Numbered from the stretch's first letter, positions 1-9,062 are shown. The stretch is 64,000 bases of DNA from Jeotgalibacillus marinus (GCF_040801915.1 NZ_JBFMIA010000002.1:62001-126000); one strand, 5' to 3'. Numbers and translations are program-made. Notes: generated from the letters alone by a model not told the origin.

Positions 1-522
1 CCAGCCGTTGCTTGTAGAGAAAAAGGATGCGGTGATTGGTTTTCCTTGATATGTCAATACTTCACCTTTTGTCGCAGCTACTGCTTGCTGGATTTTTTCT
101 TTATTATCTTCGTATGCTTCACCCCATATTTGTTTTAGCTCTTCATCATCTTTATAAACTTGATGTGCGATGGTATCGGTTATCTCTGCTTCAACCGGGA
201 GACCTGTGGCTCCTCCATTCGCAATGAGTTGTGTCACATACGTTCTTGCAGCGAGTGCTTGTGCCTTAAGCGCTTCTTCTTCAAAAGAAGCTGGCATTTC
301 GCTTGCGACAACACCCTCTACGTATGTTTCTAGTTCAATCTCTTCTACCTGGTTTTTCTGATCACGAAAAACAGCAACAGTAAAGTCAGTAGATTGAATT
401 TCCTCCGACTTTGGTTCAGCACGGTGTTCTTTTGAAAATGGGAGCAGTATAACGGCTGGGATGAGTAGCAATAACAACATGTACGTAATGAGTACGATTA
501 AGAGCGATTTCTGTTTATGCAA
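1..522 (-). CDS. spoIID: Stage II sporulation protein D, N-terminal 174 residues (cut by window edge)
   Basis: SpoIID is the membrane-anchored lytic transglycosylase of the DMP engulfment complex, which thins septal peptidoglycan so the mother-cell membrane can migrate round the forespore. The reading frame starts at a TTG codon 8 nt after AAGGAGGG. It opens with a short basic stretch (HKQK), then one hydrophobic membrane segment at about residues 6-27, then the SpoIID/LytB domain with the family stretch VVASEMPASFEEEALKAQAL, whose SEMP glutamate corresponds to the residue reported as catalytic in B. subtilis. It lies downstream of murAA as in B. subtilis, behind a murAA terminator, so it is probably transcribed separately in the mother cell. 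The C-terminus lies outside the window. Confidence 0.93.
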   Translation of the reverse strand, partial: MHKQKSLLIVLITYMLLLLLIPAVILLPFSKEHRAEPKSEEIQSTDFTVAVFRDQKNQVEEIELETYVEGVVASEMPASFEEEALKAQALAARTYVTQLIANGGATGLPVEAEITDTIAHQVYKDDEELKQIWGEAYEDNKEKIQQAVAATKGEVLTYQGKPITASFFSTSNGW

Positions 523-584
523 GTAGACTCCCTCCTTATCATTCGGCCTTTGTTCAACTGTATGCAGATAGGTAGATAAATAGC

Positions 585-664
585 ACATAAGTGAAGAGCG
601 TGCAGACTACACAGAATACGTATGTCCGCCTAGGGTAACTGCTCTTCGCTGATGATCACTTATG
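585..664. repeat. Long imperfect inverted repeat between spoIID and murAA
   Basis: Left arm CATAAGTGAAGAGC (from 585) can pair with two right-arm blocks, GCTCTTC at 641-647 and TCACTTATG at 656-664, with an 8-nt bulge between them. This gives an imperfect hairpin of about 80 nt in the spoIID upstream region. It is not followed by a T-run on either strand, so it is not a simple terminator. It may be a small palindromic repeat or a regulatory fold; its function is unknown. Confidence 0.4.
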
Positions 665-725
665 TTGCGCTACATAGCGGGATGCGACTCCTAATAATTC
701 TAGAGATTTTTAGAAATCGACCAAT

Positions 726-768
726 GAAAAAGCAGTATACCCACGACGAATCATGGGTATACTGCTTA
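726..768 (-). terminator. Intrinsic terminator of murAA
   Basis: Perfect 13-bp stem (AGCAGTATACCCA and its complement at 731-743 and 754-766) with a 10-nt loop, followed on the minus strand by TTTTTCATT. It lies about 50 nt after the murAA stop codon. Confidence 0.9.
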
Positions 769-817
769 TAGTTTAATAGTATGAGTAAGTGGTTTAGTAG
801 CACTAAAATAAGTTCAT

Positions 818-2119
818 TTAAACTCGAACCGCTTCTTCTTCTCGTACTTTTACCTCATCGTTGACTCTTTCAACATTCGCCCCAAGAGAAACCAGCTTTT
901 GGTGAAAGTTAACGTAGCCACGGTCAAGGTGTTTTAGTTCTGTCACTTGTGTATAGCCTTCTGAAACAAGACCTGCCAAGATCAATGCTGCACCAGCACG
1001 AAGATCAGTCGCTGCGACTTCTGCACCTTGAAGGTCATTTGGTCCGTTTATAATAACAGAACGACCTTCAATTTTAATATTCGCATTCATGCGACGGAAT
1101 TCTTCCACGTGCATAAAACGATTTTCAAAAACTGTTTCTGTGATCACACCTGTACCTTGGGCTTTCAGCATTAAGGCCATCATTTGTGATTGCATATCTG
1201 TAGGGAACCCTGGGTGTGGCATCGTTTTGATATCAACTGATTTTAAAATTGGTTGACCGATGACACGAAGTCCTTCGTTCTCTTCAACAACAGAAACACC
1301 CATTTCTTCTAATTTAGCAGTAATAGAAGCTAAATGTTCGGGTACTGCATTTTCGATTAATACATTACCGTTTGTAATCGCTGCTGCAATCATAAATGTT
1401 CCAGCTTCGATGCGGTCAGGAATAATGTTGTGGACTGCGCCATGTAGCGCTTCAACGCCTTCAATGCGAATTGTGTCTGTACCCGCACCTTTGATTTTAG
1501 CACCCATTTTGTTCATGTAGTTAGCCATATCAACGATTTCTGGTTCTCTCGCACAGTTCTCAAGAATAGTTGTGCCTTTAGCTAATGTTGCTGCAGCCAT
1601 GATGTTTTCTGTAGCACCAACACTTGGGAAATCAAGATAAATTTTTGCCCCTATTAAACGTCCATTCACTCTTGCTTCTATAAAGCCATTACCCACTGTA
1701 ACAGCTGCACCCATAGCTTCAAAGCCTTTTAGGTGTAAATCAATCGGACGAGATCCAATCGCACAACCGCCTGGTAATGCAACACGCGCATGACCATTAC
1801 GTGCAAGAAGTGGTCCCATTACTTGAACGGATGCACGCATTTTGCGCACGTATTCAAATGGTGCCTCTGCTTCTAGATTGCCCTGTGCATCTACTTCCAC
1901 TTTGTTATCATTAACCGAGTATGATACCTCTGCATTTAAGTGACGAAGTACTTCGTTGATCGTATCGACATCCGATAATGCCGGTACGTCTAATAATGTA
2001 CTTTTTCCTTCACTGGCTAACAGGGATGCTGCAAGAATAGGAAGGACAGCGTTTTTCGCTCCTTCTACTTTAACTGTTCCATGTAGCGTATTACCGCCAC
2101 GTACGATAATTTTATCCAA
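818..2119 (-). CDS. murAA: UDP-N-acetylglucosamine 1-carboxyvinyltransferase, MurA1
   Basis: Catalyses the first committed step of peptidoglycan synthesis, transfer of enolpyruvate from PEP to UDP-GlcNAc in the cytoplasm. The 433-residue length fits the family. Visible features are the N-terminal KVEGAKNAVLPI segment with the conserved Lys/Asn pair, the active-site loop LPGGCAIGSRPIDLH whose Cys is the fosfomycin target, and the second repeat of the inside-out alpha/beta barrel (LRAGAALILAGLVSEG near the C-terminus). The start is TTG, chosen because GGAGGGG lies just upstream and the product begins MDKIIVRGG as usual. A second murA lies at 29292-30578. Two paralogues are normal in Firmicutes; this locus, next to atp and spoIID, matches the B. 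subtilis murAA position. Confidence 0.97.
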   Translation of the reverse strand: MDKIIVRGGNTLHGTVKVEGAKNAVLPILAASLLASEGKSTLLDVPALSDVDTINEVLRHLNAEVSYSVNDNKVEVDAQGNLEAEAPFEYVRKMRASVQVMGPLLARNGHARVALPGGCAIGSRPIDLHLKGFEAMGAAVTVGNGFIEARVNGRLIGAKIYLDFPSVGATENIMAAATLAKGTTILENCAREPEIVDMANYMNKMGAKIKGAGTDTIRIEGVEALHGAVHNIIPDRIEAGTFMIAAAITNGNVLIENAVPEHLASITAKLEEMGVSVVEENEGLRVIGQPILKSVDIKTMPHPGFPTDMQSQMMALMLKAQGTGVITETVFENRFMHVEEFRRMNANIKIEGRSVIINGPNDLQGAEVAATDLRAGAALILAGLVSEGYTQVTELKHLDRGYVNFHQKLVSLGANVERVNDEVKVREEEAVRV

Positions 2120-2643
2120 TTGAGTTCCCCTCCGCGTCTTATTCTATTACTACTATTCATATTCAAGTTTAGTGACTGAAGTGAAAACGCATTTGCACCC
2201 ACACTCAATCAGCTCATATTCAAAGGACAAAGTAATATCAAATTTACAAATCATGTGCAGGTTATCTTGTAATCATTAAAACTAAAACATGACAAATCAT
2301 ATCATTCAAAGACTCTTTAATACAAGAGAATAAGGTCATGAATTGACCCAACTTGTCGAAAATCGACTGTCGAATTTTCACTGTACAGAAAGCATTTTTT
2401 GAATTTGTACCACAGTGTAGCGACTAAAAAGCTTTCTAATAAAGCGTCACGACCGTTCTCTTATATATAGAGAGTTTCGAGTAAAATCTGTTACCAAAAT
2501 GTAATGGATCAATGGTTGAGTATCTATTCCACCTCTAAATAAAAATAAACCATTTTCAATTGAATTCATAGGTTAAAATCGTTTATTTCTAACTTAAAAG
2601 CACATTTTTTCAATGAAAACACTTACATCATCCGTATAAAATG
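2120..2643. other. 524-nt gap upstream of murAA; no gene, two Spo0A-box-like sites
   Basis: No convincing coding frame is present, although B. subtilis carries ywmB here. Two exact TGTCGAA heptamers (2354-2360 and 2369-2375, plus strand, 15 nt apart) match the Spo0A box core. The rest is AT-rich and probably holds the murAA promoter, which I could not place with confidence. Confidence 0.5.
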
Positions 2644-2874
2644 TTACCAGAGTAAATGGAGCTGTTGAGACGAGATGGAATAAGACAAAAAGAAGTCTGC
2701 GACAGTTGATCCAATCGCAATACTTATTAAGATATAAAGTACGCGCGCTTGCATAACACGGTTTGGTCGAAGCGCTTTTTCAAACCGAAGTGCTTGCAAC
2801 GCCCAAAAGCTCAACGAGATAAATACTAAATGAACAATCATACTAAGTAAAGCTTGCTGTCCAAAATTAACCAT
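2644..2874 (-). CDS. DUF1146 family small membrane protein (YwzB-like)
   Basis: A 76-residue protein with two predicted membrane segments, at about residues 6-25 and 43-62, joined by a basic loop (RFEKALRPNRVMQAR). The ATG at 2874 is chosen because AAAGGAGAG lies 6 nt upstream; an upstream in-frame extension would place the SD inside the gene. Family and position match B. subtilis ywzB, found just downstream of the atp operon. The function is unknown. It is separated from atpC by the atp terminator, so it probably has its own promoter. Confidence 0.85.
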   Translation of the reverse strand: MVNFGQQALLSMIVHLVFISLSFWALQALRFEKALRPNRVMQARVLYILISIAIGSTVADFFLSYSISSQQLHLLW

Positions 2875-3003
2875 GAATGACTCTCCTTTTAACCAACTTT
2901 GTAAGTATATCAAAGCTAGGTAAGAATTTGAAGGAATTGTATAAATCGTTGTGTTTGAAAAGATAGATTAAAAGTCACTACCCGTATTATAAAGCAAAAA
3001 TAA

Positions 3004-3065
3004 ATACCGCCCCTTATTCGGATAGCACGAAATTCGTGACTGAAATCCGAAATAAGAGCCGGTAT
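3004..3065 (-). terminator. Terminator of the ATP synthase operon
   Basis: A long imperfect stem beginning TACCGGCTCTTATT and ending AATAAGGGGCGGTA on the minus strand encloses a second small stem (CACGAATTTCGTG) and is followed by TTTATTTTT. It begins about 18 nt after the atpC stop. Confidence 0.85.
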
Positions 3066-3082
3066 GTTGAAATGCAGAAAAC

Positions 3083-3487
3083 TTACTTAGTGTGTTGATG
3101 AACTTGGATTCGGTTCATCGCACGTTGTAGCGCTAAATCTGCACGTTTGAAATCAATGTTGTCCTGCTTCGCTTGAAGGTTTTGCTCAGCACGATGCTTT
3201 GCTTCCTTCGCACGTTCAATGTCAATTTGGTCTGCCGGCTCTGCAGCTTGTGCAAGAATGGTTACTTGCTCAGGACGTACTTCTAGGAAACCACCTGTTA
3301 CAGCTACATAATCAGTGTGTCCTTCTTTTTTCAATCGAACAGCACCAATATCAAGCGGAGCAACCATCGGGATGTGCCCTGGTAAAATGCCTAGCTCACC
3401 GCTCTGAGCCTTAGTGCTTACCATTTCCACATCAGACTCGTACACAGGGCCATCGGGAGTCACAATACTGACTTTAACGGTCTTCAT
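3083..3487 (-). CDS. atpC: ATP synthase epsilon subunit
   Basis: Central-stalk subunit of F1 that couples rotation to the c-ring and restrains ATP hydrolysis through its mobile C-terminal helices. At 134 residues it has the usual length. Residues 1-85 form the beta-sandwich domain (VSIVTPDGPVYE, GELGILPGHIPMVAPLDIGA, GGFLEV), and residues 88-134 are a charged Ala/Lys-rich two-helix domain. It is the last gene of the atp operon; ATG follows AGGAGGG, 22 nt after atpD. Confidence 0.97.
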   Translation of the reverse strand: MKTVKVSIVTPDGPVYESDVEMVSTKAQSGELGILPGHIPMVAPLDIGAVRLKKEGHTDYVAVTGGFLEVRPEQVTILAQAAEPADQIDIERAKEAKHRAEQNLQAKQDNIDFKRADLALQRAMNRIQVHQHTK

Positions 3488-3509
3488 TTTTTTCCCTCCT
3501 GGTCCCTAA

Positions 3510-4919
3510 TTATACCTCTACACCCAATTTTTTCGCAGCTTCAATTACTTCTTCAATGCGTCCAACTAGACGGAAAGCATCTTCTGGAAGGTGATCGTAT
3601 TTGCCTGCAAGGATATCCTTGAAACCAGAAATCGTTTCAGCTACCGGTACATACGAACCTTTTTGACCTGTAAATTGTTCTGCTACGTGGAAGTTTTGAG
3701 ACAAGAAGAATTGAATACGTCGTGCACGAGACACGACTTGCTTGTCTTCATCTTGAAGCTCATCCATTCCAAGGATCGCAATGATATCTTGAAGCTCTTT
3801 ATAACGTTGAAGTGTTTGTTGCACTTCACGGGCAATGCTGTAATGTTCTTCTCCAACAATTTCAGGTGACAGGGCACGAGAAGTTGAAGCAAGAGGATCC
3901 ACCGCTGGATAAATACCCATTTCCGAAAGCTTACGCTCAAGGTTAGTCGTTGCATCCAAGTGAGCAAACGTTGTTGCTGGCGCTGGATCCGTATAGTCAT
4001 CGGCTGGAACATAGATCGCTTGAATCGATGTAACAGAACCAACATTTGTAGATGTAATACGCTCTTGAAGTTGACCCATCTCTGTAGCAAGTGTTGGCTG
4101 GTAACCAACCGCTGATGGCATACGACCAAGAAGTGCCGATACCTCAGAACCTGCTTGTGTGAAACGGAAGATGTTATCGATGAAAAGAAGAACGTCTTGT
4201 CCTTGCTCATCACGGAAATATTCAGCCATTGTTAGTCCAGAAAGAGCTACACGCATACGCGCACCCGGTGGCTCATTCATTTGACCAAATACCATGGCAG
4301 TCTTTTTAATAACGCCTGAATCGGTCATCTCATGGAAAAGGTCATTTCCTTCACGAGTACGCTCTCCAACACCAGCGAATACAGAAATACCACCGTGTTC
4401 TTGTGCGATGTTGTTGATCAATTCTTGGATAAGTACTGTTTTACCAACACCAGCTCCTCCGAAAAGACCGATTTTTCCACCCTTGATGTAAGGAGCCAAA
4501 AGGTCTACAACCTTGATTCCTGTTTCAAGAATTTCTGTATCAGTTGAAAGCATTTCGAATGTTGGTGCTAAACGGTGAATTGGGTCACGACGAGTACCCG
4601 GCTCCATTTCGTCAGCTAAGTCAATTGCTTCTCCAAGTACGTTAAATACACGACCTAGTGTATGATCTCCAACTGGAACAGAAATTGGGGAACCAAGGTC
4701 TGTAACTTCAGCGCCACGTGTTACTCCGTCCGTGGAGGACATTGCAATCGTACGAACTGCGTCATCCCCAAGATGAAGCGCAACTTCTAACGTTAGTGTC
4801 GTTTCGCCATTGACGCCGACTGGTACCGTTAAAGCGTTATAAATATTAGGTAGTTGACCGTTATCAAATTTAACGTCGATAACTGGACCCATTACCTTTT
4901 GAACGCGTCCTTTATTCAT
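3510..4919 (-). CDS. atpD: ATP synthase beta subunit
   Basis: Catalytic F1 subunit. At 469 residues it has the family length. The Walker A motif GGAGVGKTVL lies near residue 155, the catalytic-glutamate region GERTREGNDL near 185, and the Walker B strand DVLLFIDNIFR near 245, followed by the DELSEED-type lever segment, here MDELQDEDKQ near 390. ATG follows AGGAGGG closely. It lies between atpG and atpC; the atpG-atpD gap of about 130 nt holds a degenerate copy of the repeat found at 40.8-41.07 kb. Confidence 0.98.
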   Translation of the reverse strand: MNKGRVQKVMGPVIDVKFDNGQLPNIYNALTVPVGVNGETTLTLEVALHLGDDAVRTIAMSSTDGVTRGAEVTDLGSPISVPVGDHTLGRVFNVLGEAIDLADEMEPGTRRDPIHRLAPTFEMLSTDTEILETGIKVVDLLAPYIKGGKIGLFGGAGVGKTVLIQELINNIAQEHGGISVFAGVGERTREGNDLFHEMTDSGVIKKTAMVFGQMNEPPGARMRVALSGLTMAEYFRDEQGQDVLLFIDNIFRFTQAGSEVSALLGRMPSAVGYQPTLATEMGQLQERITSTNVGSVTSIQAIYVPADDYTDPAPATTFAHLDATTNLERKLSEMGIYPAVDPLASTSRALSPEIVGEEHYSIAREVQQTLQRYKELQDIIAILGMDELQDEDKQVVSRARRIQFFLSQNFHVAEQFTGQKGSYVPVAETISGFKDILAGKYDHLPEDAFRLVGRIEEVIEAAKKLGVEV

Positions 4920-4961
4920 GTTTTCCCTCCTAGCTTACTTTTATGAATGCATCTTGTTTCG

Positions 4962-5044
4962 TATCAGCGGGTTACTCCGTAGGTAAAAAGACCTGCTCAG
5001 CTTGCTCGTCTTACGCCTGTCGGAGCTAAACGTCCGCTTCCACT
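4962..5044 (-). repeat. Degenerate intra-operon repeat related to the 121-bp tandem repeat at 40.8 kb
   Basis: The plus-strand stretch ending TCGGAGCTAAACGTCCGCTT at about 5034 aligns with GTCGAGCCTAAACGCCCGCTT of the 40.8-kb units, and the preceding CTTACGCCTGTCGG aligns with CTTACGTCTGTCGA. The middle of the unit is shortened. As in the 40.8-kb copies, the CGCTTCCNCTTTT end abuts the stop codon of the upstream gene, here atpG. Confidence 0.7.
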
Positions 5045-5047
5045 TTT

Positions 5048-5908
5048 CTATTCTAATGCAGCTACTCCGCCGACGATTTCGGTAATTTCTTGCGTAATCG
5101 CTGCTTGACGAGCGCGGTTATAGGATAGAGATAACGAATCGATTAAATCTTTAGCATTATCAGTTGCACTTCTCATTGCCGTCATACGTGCTGCGTGCTC
5201 ACTTGCTTTACCATCAAGCAATGCGCCATAAATCAGGCTCTCTGCATATTGAGGTAAAAGCACTTCAAGAATCGCTTCGGCGGAAGGTTCAAACTCATAC
5301 GATGATAGCTTGTTTGATACAGTTGCTACATCTGTTAGAGGAAGGACCTTTTTCTCCGTTACTTCTTGAGAGATTGCACTTACGAAGTGGTTGTAGTACA
5401 TATAGAGCTCATCAAAAACGCTATCTGCATACATGGCCACTGCTTTGCTCGTAATTTCTTTTATGTCAGCAAAGGTTGGCTGATCTGGTAATCCAAGGAT
5501 GCTATCGATAATGTTAGTCCCTTTTTTCGCGAAAAAGTCGCGGCCTACGCGGCCAACAGTCAAAACAACATATTCGTCTTTACTTGTATGGCGACTTTGG
5601 ATTGCATTATTCGCTGCACGCAACACGTTTGAGTTGTATGCACCTGCAAGCCCACGGTCTGAAGTAATAACAAGATACGCTGTTTTTTTCACAGGGCGTG
5701 ATACAAGCATTGGGTGCGTTGCATCTTTTGCGCCAACTGCAATGGATGCTACTACTTCTTGAATTTTATCCATGTAAGGGACGAATGCTTTTGCATTATT
5801 CTCTGCACGGCTTAATTTAGAGGCAGATACCATTTCCATCGCTTTTGTGATTTGACTCGTCTTTTTCGTCGACGTAATTCGGTTTTTTATATCGCGTAAC
5901 GATGCCAT
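5048..5908 (-). CDS. atpG: ATP synthase gamma subunit
   Basis: The rotor shaft of F1. At 286 residues it has the expected length. It starts with the signature MASLRDIKNRITSTKKTSQI, whose long coiled-coil helix is completed by the C-terminal helix containing RMTAMRSATDNAKDLI and ending in EIVGGVAALE. The Rossmann-like middle carries the conserved ITSDRGLAGAYN segment. ATG follows AGGGTGGTGAG. It belongs to the atp operon, between atpA and atpD. Confidence 0.98.
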   Translation of the reverse strand: MASLRDIKNRITSTKKTSQITKAMEMVSASKLSRAENNAKAFVPYMDKIQEVVASIAVGAKDATHPMLVSRPVKKTAYLVITSDRGLAGAYNSNVLRAANNAIQSRHTSKDEYVVLTVGRVGRDFFAKKGTNIIDSILGLPDQPTFADIKEITSKAVAMYADSVFDELYMYYNHFVSAISQEVTEKKVLPLTDVATVSNKLSSYEFEPSAEAILEVLLPQYAESLIYGALLDGKASEHAARMTAMRSATDNAKDLIDSLSLSYNRARQAAITQEITEIVGGVAALE

Positions 5909-6025
5909 TGGTTCTCACCACCCTTTTGGTTGAAAATATGGATCCGGTAAAGAGATTTAATACCCCTTCATCGTTCAAAAAGATCCTATACTTGCAGATC
6001 TTTAAAGGTTAACTCCCTTTAAAAA

Positions 6026-7534
6026 CTATTCTGTTTTTGCAAACGTCTTTTTGAATGCATTGATTGCCGCAACCATTTCATCGTCTCCTGGAAGACCTTG
6101 AGTAGTGCGGATTTGATCCAACAACTCGGAATGGTTTGAATCCAACCAGCTTAGGAATTCGTTTTCGAAACGACGAATATCTACAACTGGAATATCATCT
6201 AAATGGCCTCGTGTTAATGAATAAAGAATCATAACTTGTTTTTCAACCTTAAGTGGTTTATTCAAGTCTTGCTTCAGTACTTCAACAGTACGAGCTCCAC
6301 GGTTAAGTTTACCTTGTGTTGCTTTATCAAGATCTGATCCAAACTGAGCAAATGCTTCAAGTTCACGGTATGCTGCAAGGTCAAGACGTAGTGTACCAGA
6401 TACTTTTTTCATTGCTTTGATTTGAGCCGACCCACCAACACGTGATACAGAAAGACCCGCGTTGATCGCTGGACGTACACCCGAGAAGAATAGATCTGAT
6501 TGTAAGAAGATCTGTCCATCTGTGATCGAGATAACGTTTGTTGGGATATAAGCAGAGATATCTCCAGCTTGTGTTTCAACGAATGGAAGAGCTGTAATCG
6601 AACCAGATCCAAGCGTTTCGTTTAATTTAGCTGCACGCTCAAGTAAACGGCTGTGCAAGTAGAATACGTCACCAGGATACGCTTCACGACCTGGAGGACG
6701 GCGAAGTAGTAATGACAGCTCACGGTATGCAGCAGCTTGTTTTGAAAGATCATCATACACAACAAGAACGTGCTTGCCGTCTAGCATGAAGTCTTCACCC
6801 ATTGTGATTCCTGTGTATGGAGCTAGGAATAATAATGGGGATGGCTGTGATGCAGAAGCTGTTACAACGATTGAGTAGTCTAGCGCTCCGTGTTTACGAA
6901 GGGTTTCAACCGTTCCACGTACCGTTGATTCTTTTTGACCAATTGCAACATAAATACAGATCATGTCTTGGTCTTTTTGATTTAAAATCGTATCGATCGC
7001 AACAGATGTTTTACCTGTTTGACGGTCACCGATGATTAGCTCACGTTGTCCACGGCCGATTGGCACAAGTGCATCGATCGCTTTAATACCCGTTTGAAGT
7101 GGTTCGTGAACGGATTTACGCGCCATTACACCTGGTGCTGGGCTTTCGATTGGACGTGACTTAGATGTTGAGATTGGTCCTAAGCCATCAACTGGCTGAC
7201 CAAGTGGATTAACTACTCGTCCTATTAGCTCATTCCCAACTGGAACTTCCATAATACGGCCTGTACGACGAACTTCATCGCCTTCTTTGATGTCGCGGTA
7301 TGGTCCAAGAATAATGATACCAACATTATTTTCTTCCAAGTTTTGTGCCATACCCATAACACCAGTAGAGAATTCAACTAACTCTCCCGCCATGACGTTA
7401 TCAAGGCCATGAGCACGAGCAATACCATCCCCGATTTCGATGACGGTACCAACCTCTGTTACTTGAATGTCCGATTGATAATTCTCAATCTGCTGTTTGA
7501 TCAGCGCACTGATTTCTTCAGCTTTGATGCTCAT
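6026..7534 (-). CDS. atpA: ATP synthase alpha subunit
   Basis: Non-catalytic nucleotide-binding F1 subunit. The 502-residue product starts MSIKAEEISALI, as in B. subtilis. The ATG at 7534 is preferred over an in-frame GTG nine nt upstream because that GTG is part of the Shine-Dalgarno AAGGGGTG. The Walker A motif GDRQTGKTSV lies near residue 170. The conserved segments ITALPFVETQAGDISAYIPT and SVSRVGGSAQ with the arginine finger region lie near 340-375. The 118-nt gap to atpG shows no obvious gene. Confidence 0.98.
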   Translation of the reverse strand: MSIKAEEISALIKQQIENYQSDIQVTEVGTVIEIGDGIARAHGLDNVMAGELVEFSTGVMGMAQNLEENNVGIIILGPYRDIKEGDEVRRTGRIMEVPVGNELIGRVVNPLGQPVDGLGPISTSKSRPIESPAPGVMARKSVHEPLQTGIKAIDALVPIGRGQRELIIGDRQTGKTSVAIDTILNQKDQDMICIYVAIGQKESTVRGTVETLRKHGALDYSIVVTASASQPSPLLFLAPYTGITMGEDFMLDGKHVLVVYDDLSKQAAAYRELSLLLRRPPGREAYPGDVFYLHSRLLERAAKLNETLGSGSITALPFVETQAGDISAYIPTNVISITDGQIFLQSDLFFSGVRPAINAGLSVSRVGGSAQIKAMKKVSGTLRLDLAAYRELEAFAQFGSDLDKATQGKLNRGARTVEVLKQDLNKPLKVEKQVMILYSLTRGHLDDIPVVDIRRFENEFLSWLDSNHSELLDQIRTTQGLPGDDEMVAAINAFKKTFAKTE

Positions 7535-7560
7535 GAATGTCACCCCTTATTTTATGGATC

Positions 7561-8097
7561 TTATCGCTTCAATTCACGCTCAAGACGTTGTAACTTACTG
7601 CGAATGGTTCCGTCAAAAATGCGGTTTCCAATACGAATCCTAAGTCCGCCAAGTAACGATGAATCGACACTATTATTTATTTGTAAGCTCTGTTTTCCAA
7701 CGCGTGTAGCAAAAGCTGTAGATAAAGCTGCTTGGTCCGCGTCGCTTAGTTTGGTTGCAGAATACACTTCTGCAACAGCAACACCGCGAGCTGACAGTGC
7801 AAGCTCAATATAAGCATCCGCCATTGACACAAATTCAGTGTCTCGACGACGATCGATTAACATAGATACTACATTTAACACATACGGAGACAACCCAACA
7901 AACGATTGTTTGAATAGTTGCTTCTTCTGTGTTTTTGTAAACTTGGGAGATTGGAGAAGTAAAGAAAAATCAGGATTGCCTTGGAACACTTGGCGTACCA
8001 CGCGCAAATCTGCTTCGACTGCCTCTACTTTTCCATGTTGTTGTGCAAGCTCAAAAAGAGCCTGTGCATAACGGTTTGCGACTGTTGATTTGCTCAT
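7561..8097 (-). CDS. atpH: ATP synthase delta subunit
   Basis: Peripheral-stalk protein joining the b dimer to the top of F1. It is 178 residues, with an N-terminal six-helix domain (VANRYAQALFELAQQHGKVE) and a C-terminal domain with the family stretch SLLGGLRIRIGNRIFDGTIR. Its ATG overlaps the atpF stop codon by 4 nt (ATGA), which suggests translational coupling. Confidence 0.97.
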   Translation of the reverse strand: MSKSTVANRYAQALFELAQQHGKVEAVEADLRVVRQVFQGNPDFSLLLQSPKFTKTQKKQLFKQSFVGLSPYVLNVVSMLIDRRRDTEFVSMADAYIELALSARGVAVAEVYSATKLSDADQAALSTAFATRVGKQSLQINNSVDSSLLGGLRIRIGNRIFDGTIRSKLQRLERELKR

Positions 8098-8615
8098 CGC
8101 AGATCGCCTGCCTTCTCAATTGTCTCGTTGATTAGCTGTTGTTGCTCTTCAAGAGTCAATTCTTTCTCGATCACTTTCGATGCAATTAAGACAGATAAAG
8201 TAGCTACTTGCTCGCGAAGTGCGGCAACTGCTTGATCTTTTTCAGTCTCAATTTCACGTAATGCAGATTCTTTCATACGATCAGATTCTGCACGAGCGGC
8301 AGAAATAACATCTTCACGTTGAAGGGCACCTTGTTTACGCGCGTTTTCAATCAGTTCTTGTGCGTCTTGACGAGCTTCTTTTAAAAGTTGACGTTGCTCT
8401 TCAAGCTGTTGCTTTGCTTCAATACGACTTTTTTCAGCTGCTTCAATTTCACCAGCAATGTGGTCTTCACGTTGCTTCATGATGCCCATAAGTGGACCCC
8501 ATGCGAATTTCTTCATTAGGAACAATAAGATCATGAACATAACTAGTTGGAAAAGAATATCTCCACCGTTAAAGCCACTACCTGCTCCAAGAATAAATGC
8601 GTCAAGTGTGAACAC
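8094..8615 (-). CDS. atpF: ATP synthase b subunit
   Basis: Peripheral-stalk subunit: one N-terminal membrane helix (about residues 20-36, ILFQLVMFMILLFLMKKF) followed by a long, highly charged coiled coil rich in Glu, Gln, Ala and Arg to residue 173. The start is GTG after AGGGAGTG. It is followed by atpH with a 4-nt overlap and preceded by atpE with a 144-nt gap that contains no gene. Confidence 0.96.
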   Translation of the reverse strand: MFTLDAFILGAGSGFNGGDILFQLVMFMILLFLMKKFAWGPLMGIMKQREDHIAGEIEAAEKSRIEAKQQLEEQRQLLKEARQDAQELIENARKQGALQREDVISAARAESDRMKESALREIETEKDQAVAALREQVATLSVLIASKVIEKELTLEEQQQLINETIEKAGDLR

Positions 8616-8759
8616 GCTCGTTTCACTCCCTTCAAGAGTTGATCAAAAATACAATGTATAGTTCATCTTTCTACTATTTGAGAGAAAGATTATAGACATA
8701 AAGGAATGGCGAAGGTTCGCTTGGAATGATCTTCGCCAGGTTGGAACGTTGTTACGTGA

Positions 8760-8987
8760 TTATTGACCTTGTACGATGAACGCAATAACTACTGCGATAA
8801 TCGGAACGGCCTCAACCAATGCAACCCCGATGAACATTGTAGTTTGAAGCATACCACGAGCTTCTGGTTGACGAGCGATACCTTCTACTGTTTTAGAAAC
8901 GATCATACCGTTACCGATACCTGCACCTAGTGCTGCTAAACCTACCGCTATTGCTGCTGCTAATAGACCAATTGAACCTGTAATCAT
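8760..8987 (-). CDS. atpE: ATP synthase c subunit (rotor ring proteolipid)
   Basis: A 75-residue hairpin of two membrane helices; the ring carries ions through Fo. The loop ARQPEARG joins the helices, and the ion-binding carboxylate is Glu59 in ALVEAVP. Helix 1 has an intact G-A-G-I-G-N-G pattern (G21, G23, G25, G27), and the residue three before the Glu is Ala. Alkaliphile-type c subunits instead have an AxAxAxA helix-1 motif and PxxExxP, so this ring looks neutralophile-like. A length of 75 is slightly above the 70 of B. subtilis because of a short N-terminal extension. ATG follows AGGAGG. Confidence 0.97.
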   Translation of the reverse strand: MITGSIGLLAAAIAVGLAALGAGIGNGMIVSKTVEGIARQPEARGMLQTTMFIGVALVEAVPIIAVVIAFIVQGQ

Positions 8988-9062
8988 TTGGGGAAATCCT
9001 CCTTGTATTAGATAATAATTTTTTATGAATACTGATTGTTCATTTACTGAACAGGTAATATA

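Noticed and set aside
3683..4213. 176-codon minus-strand frame inside atpD
   Set aside because: Out-of-frame shadow of atpD, with composition and stop pattern of a +1 frame.
8094..8097. Overlap of atpF and atpH as a possible frameshift
   Set aside because: The 4-nt ATGA overlap is a standard coupled stop/start; both proteins have normal lengths.
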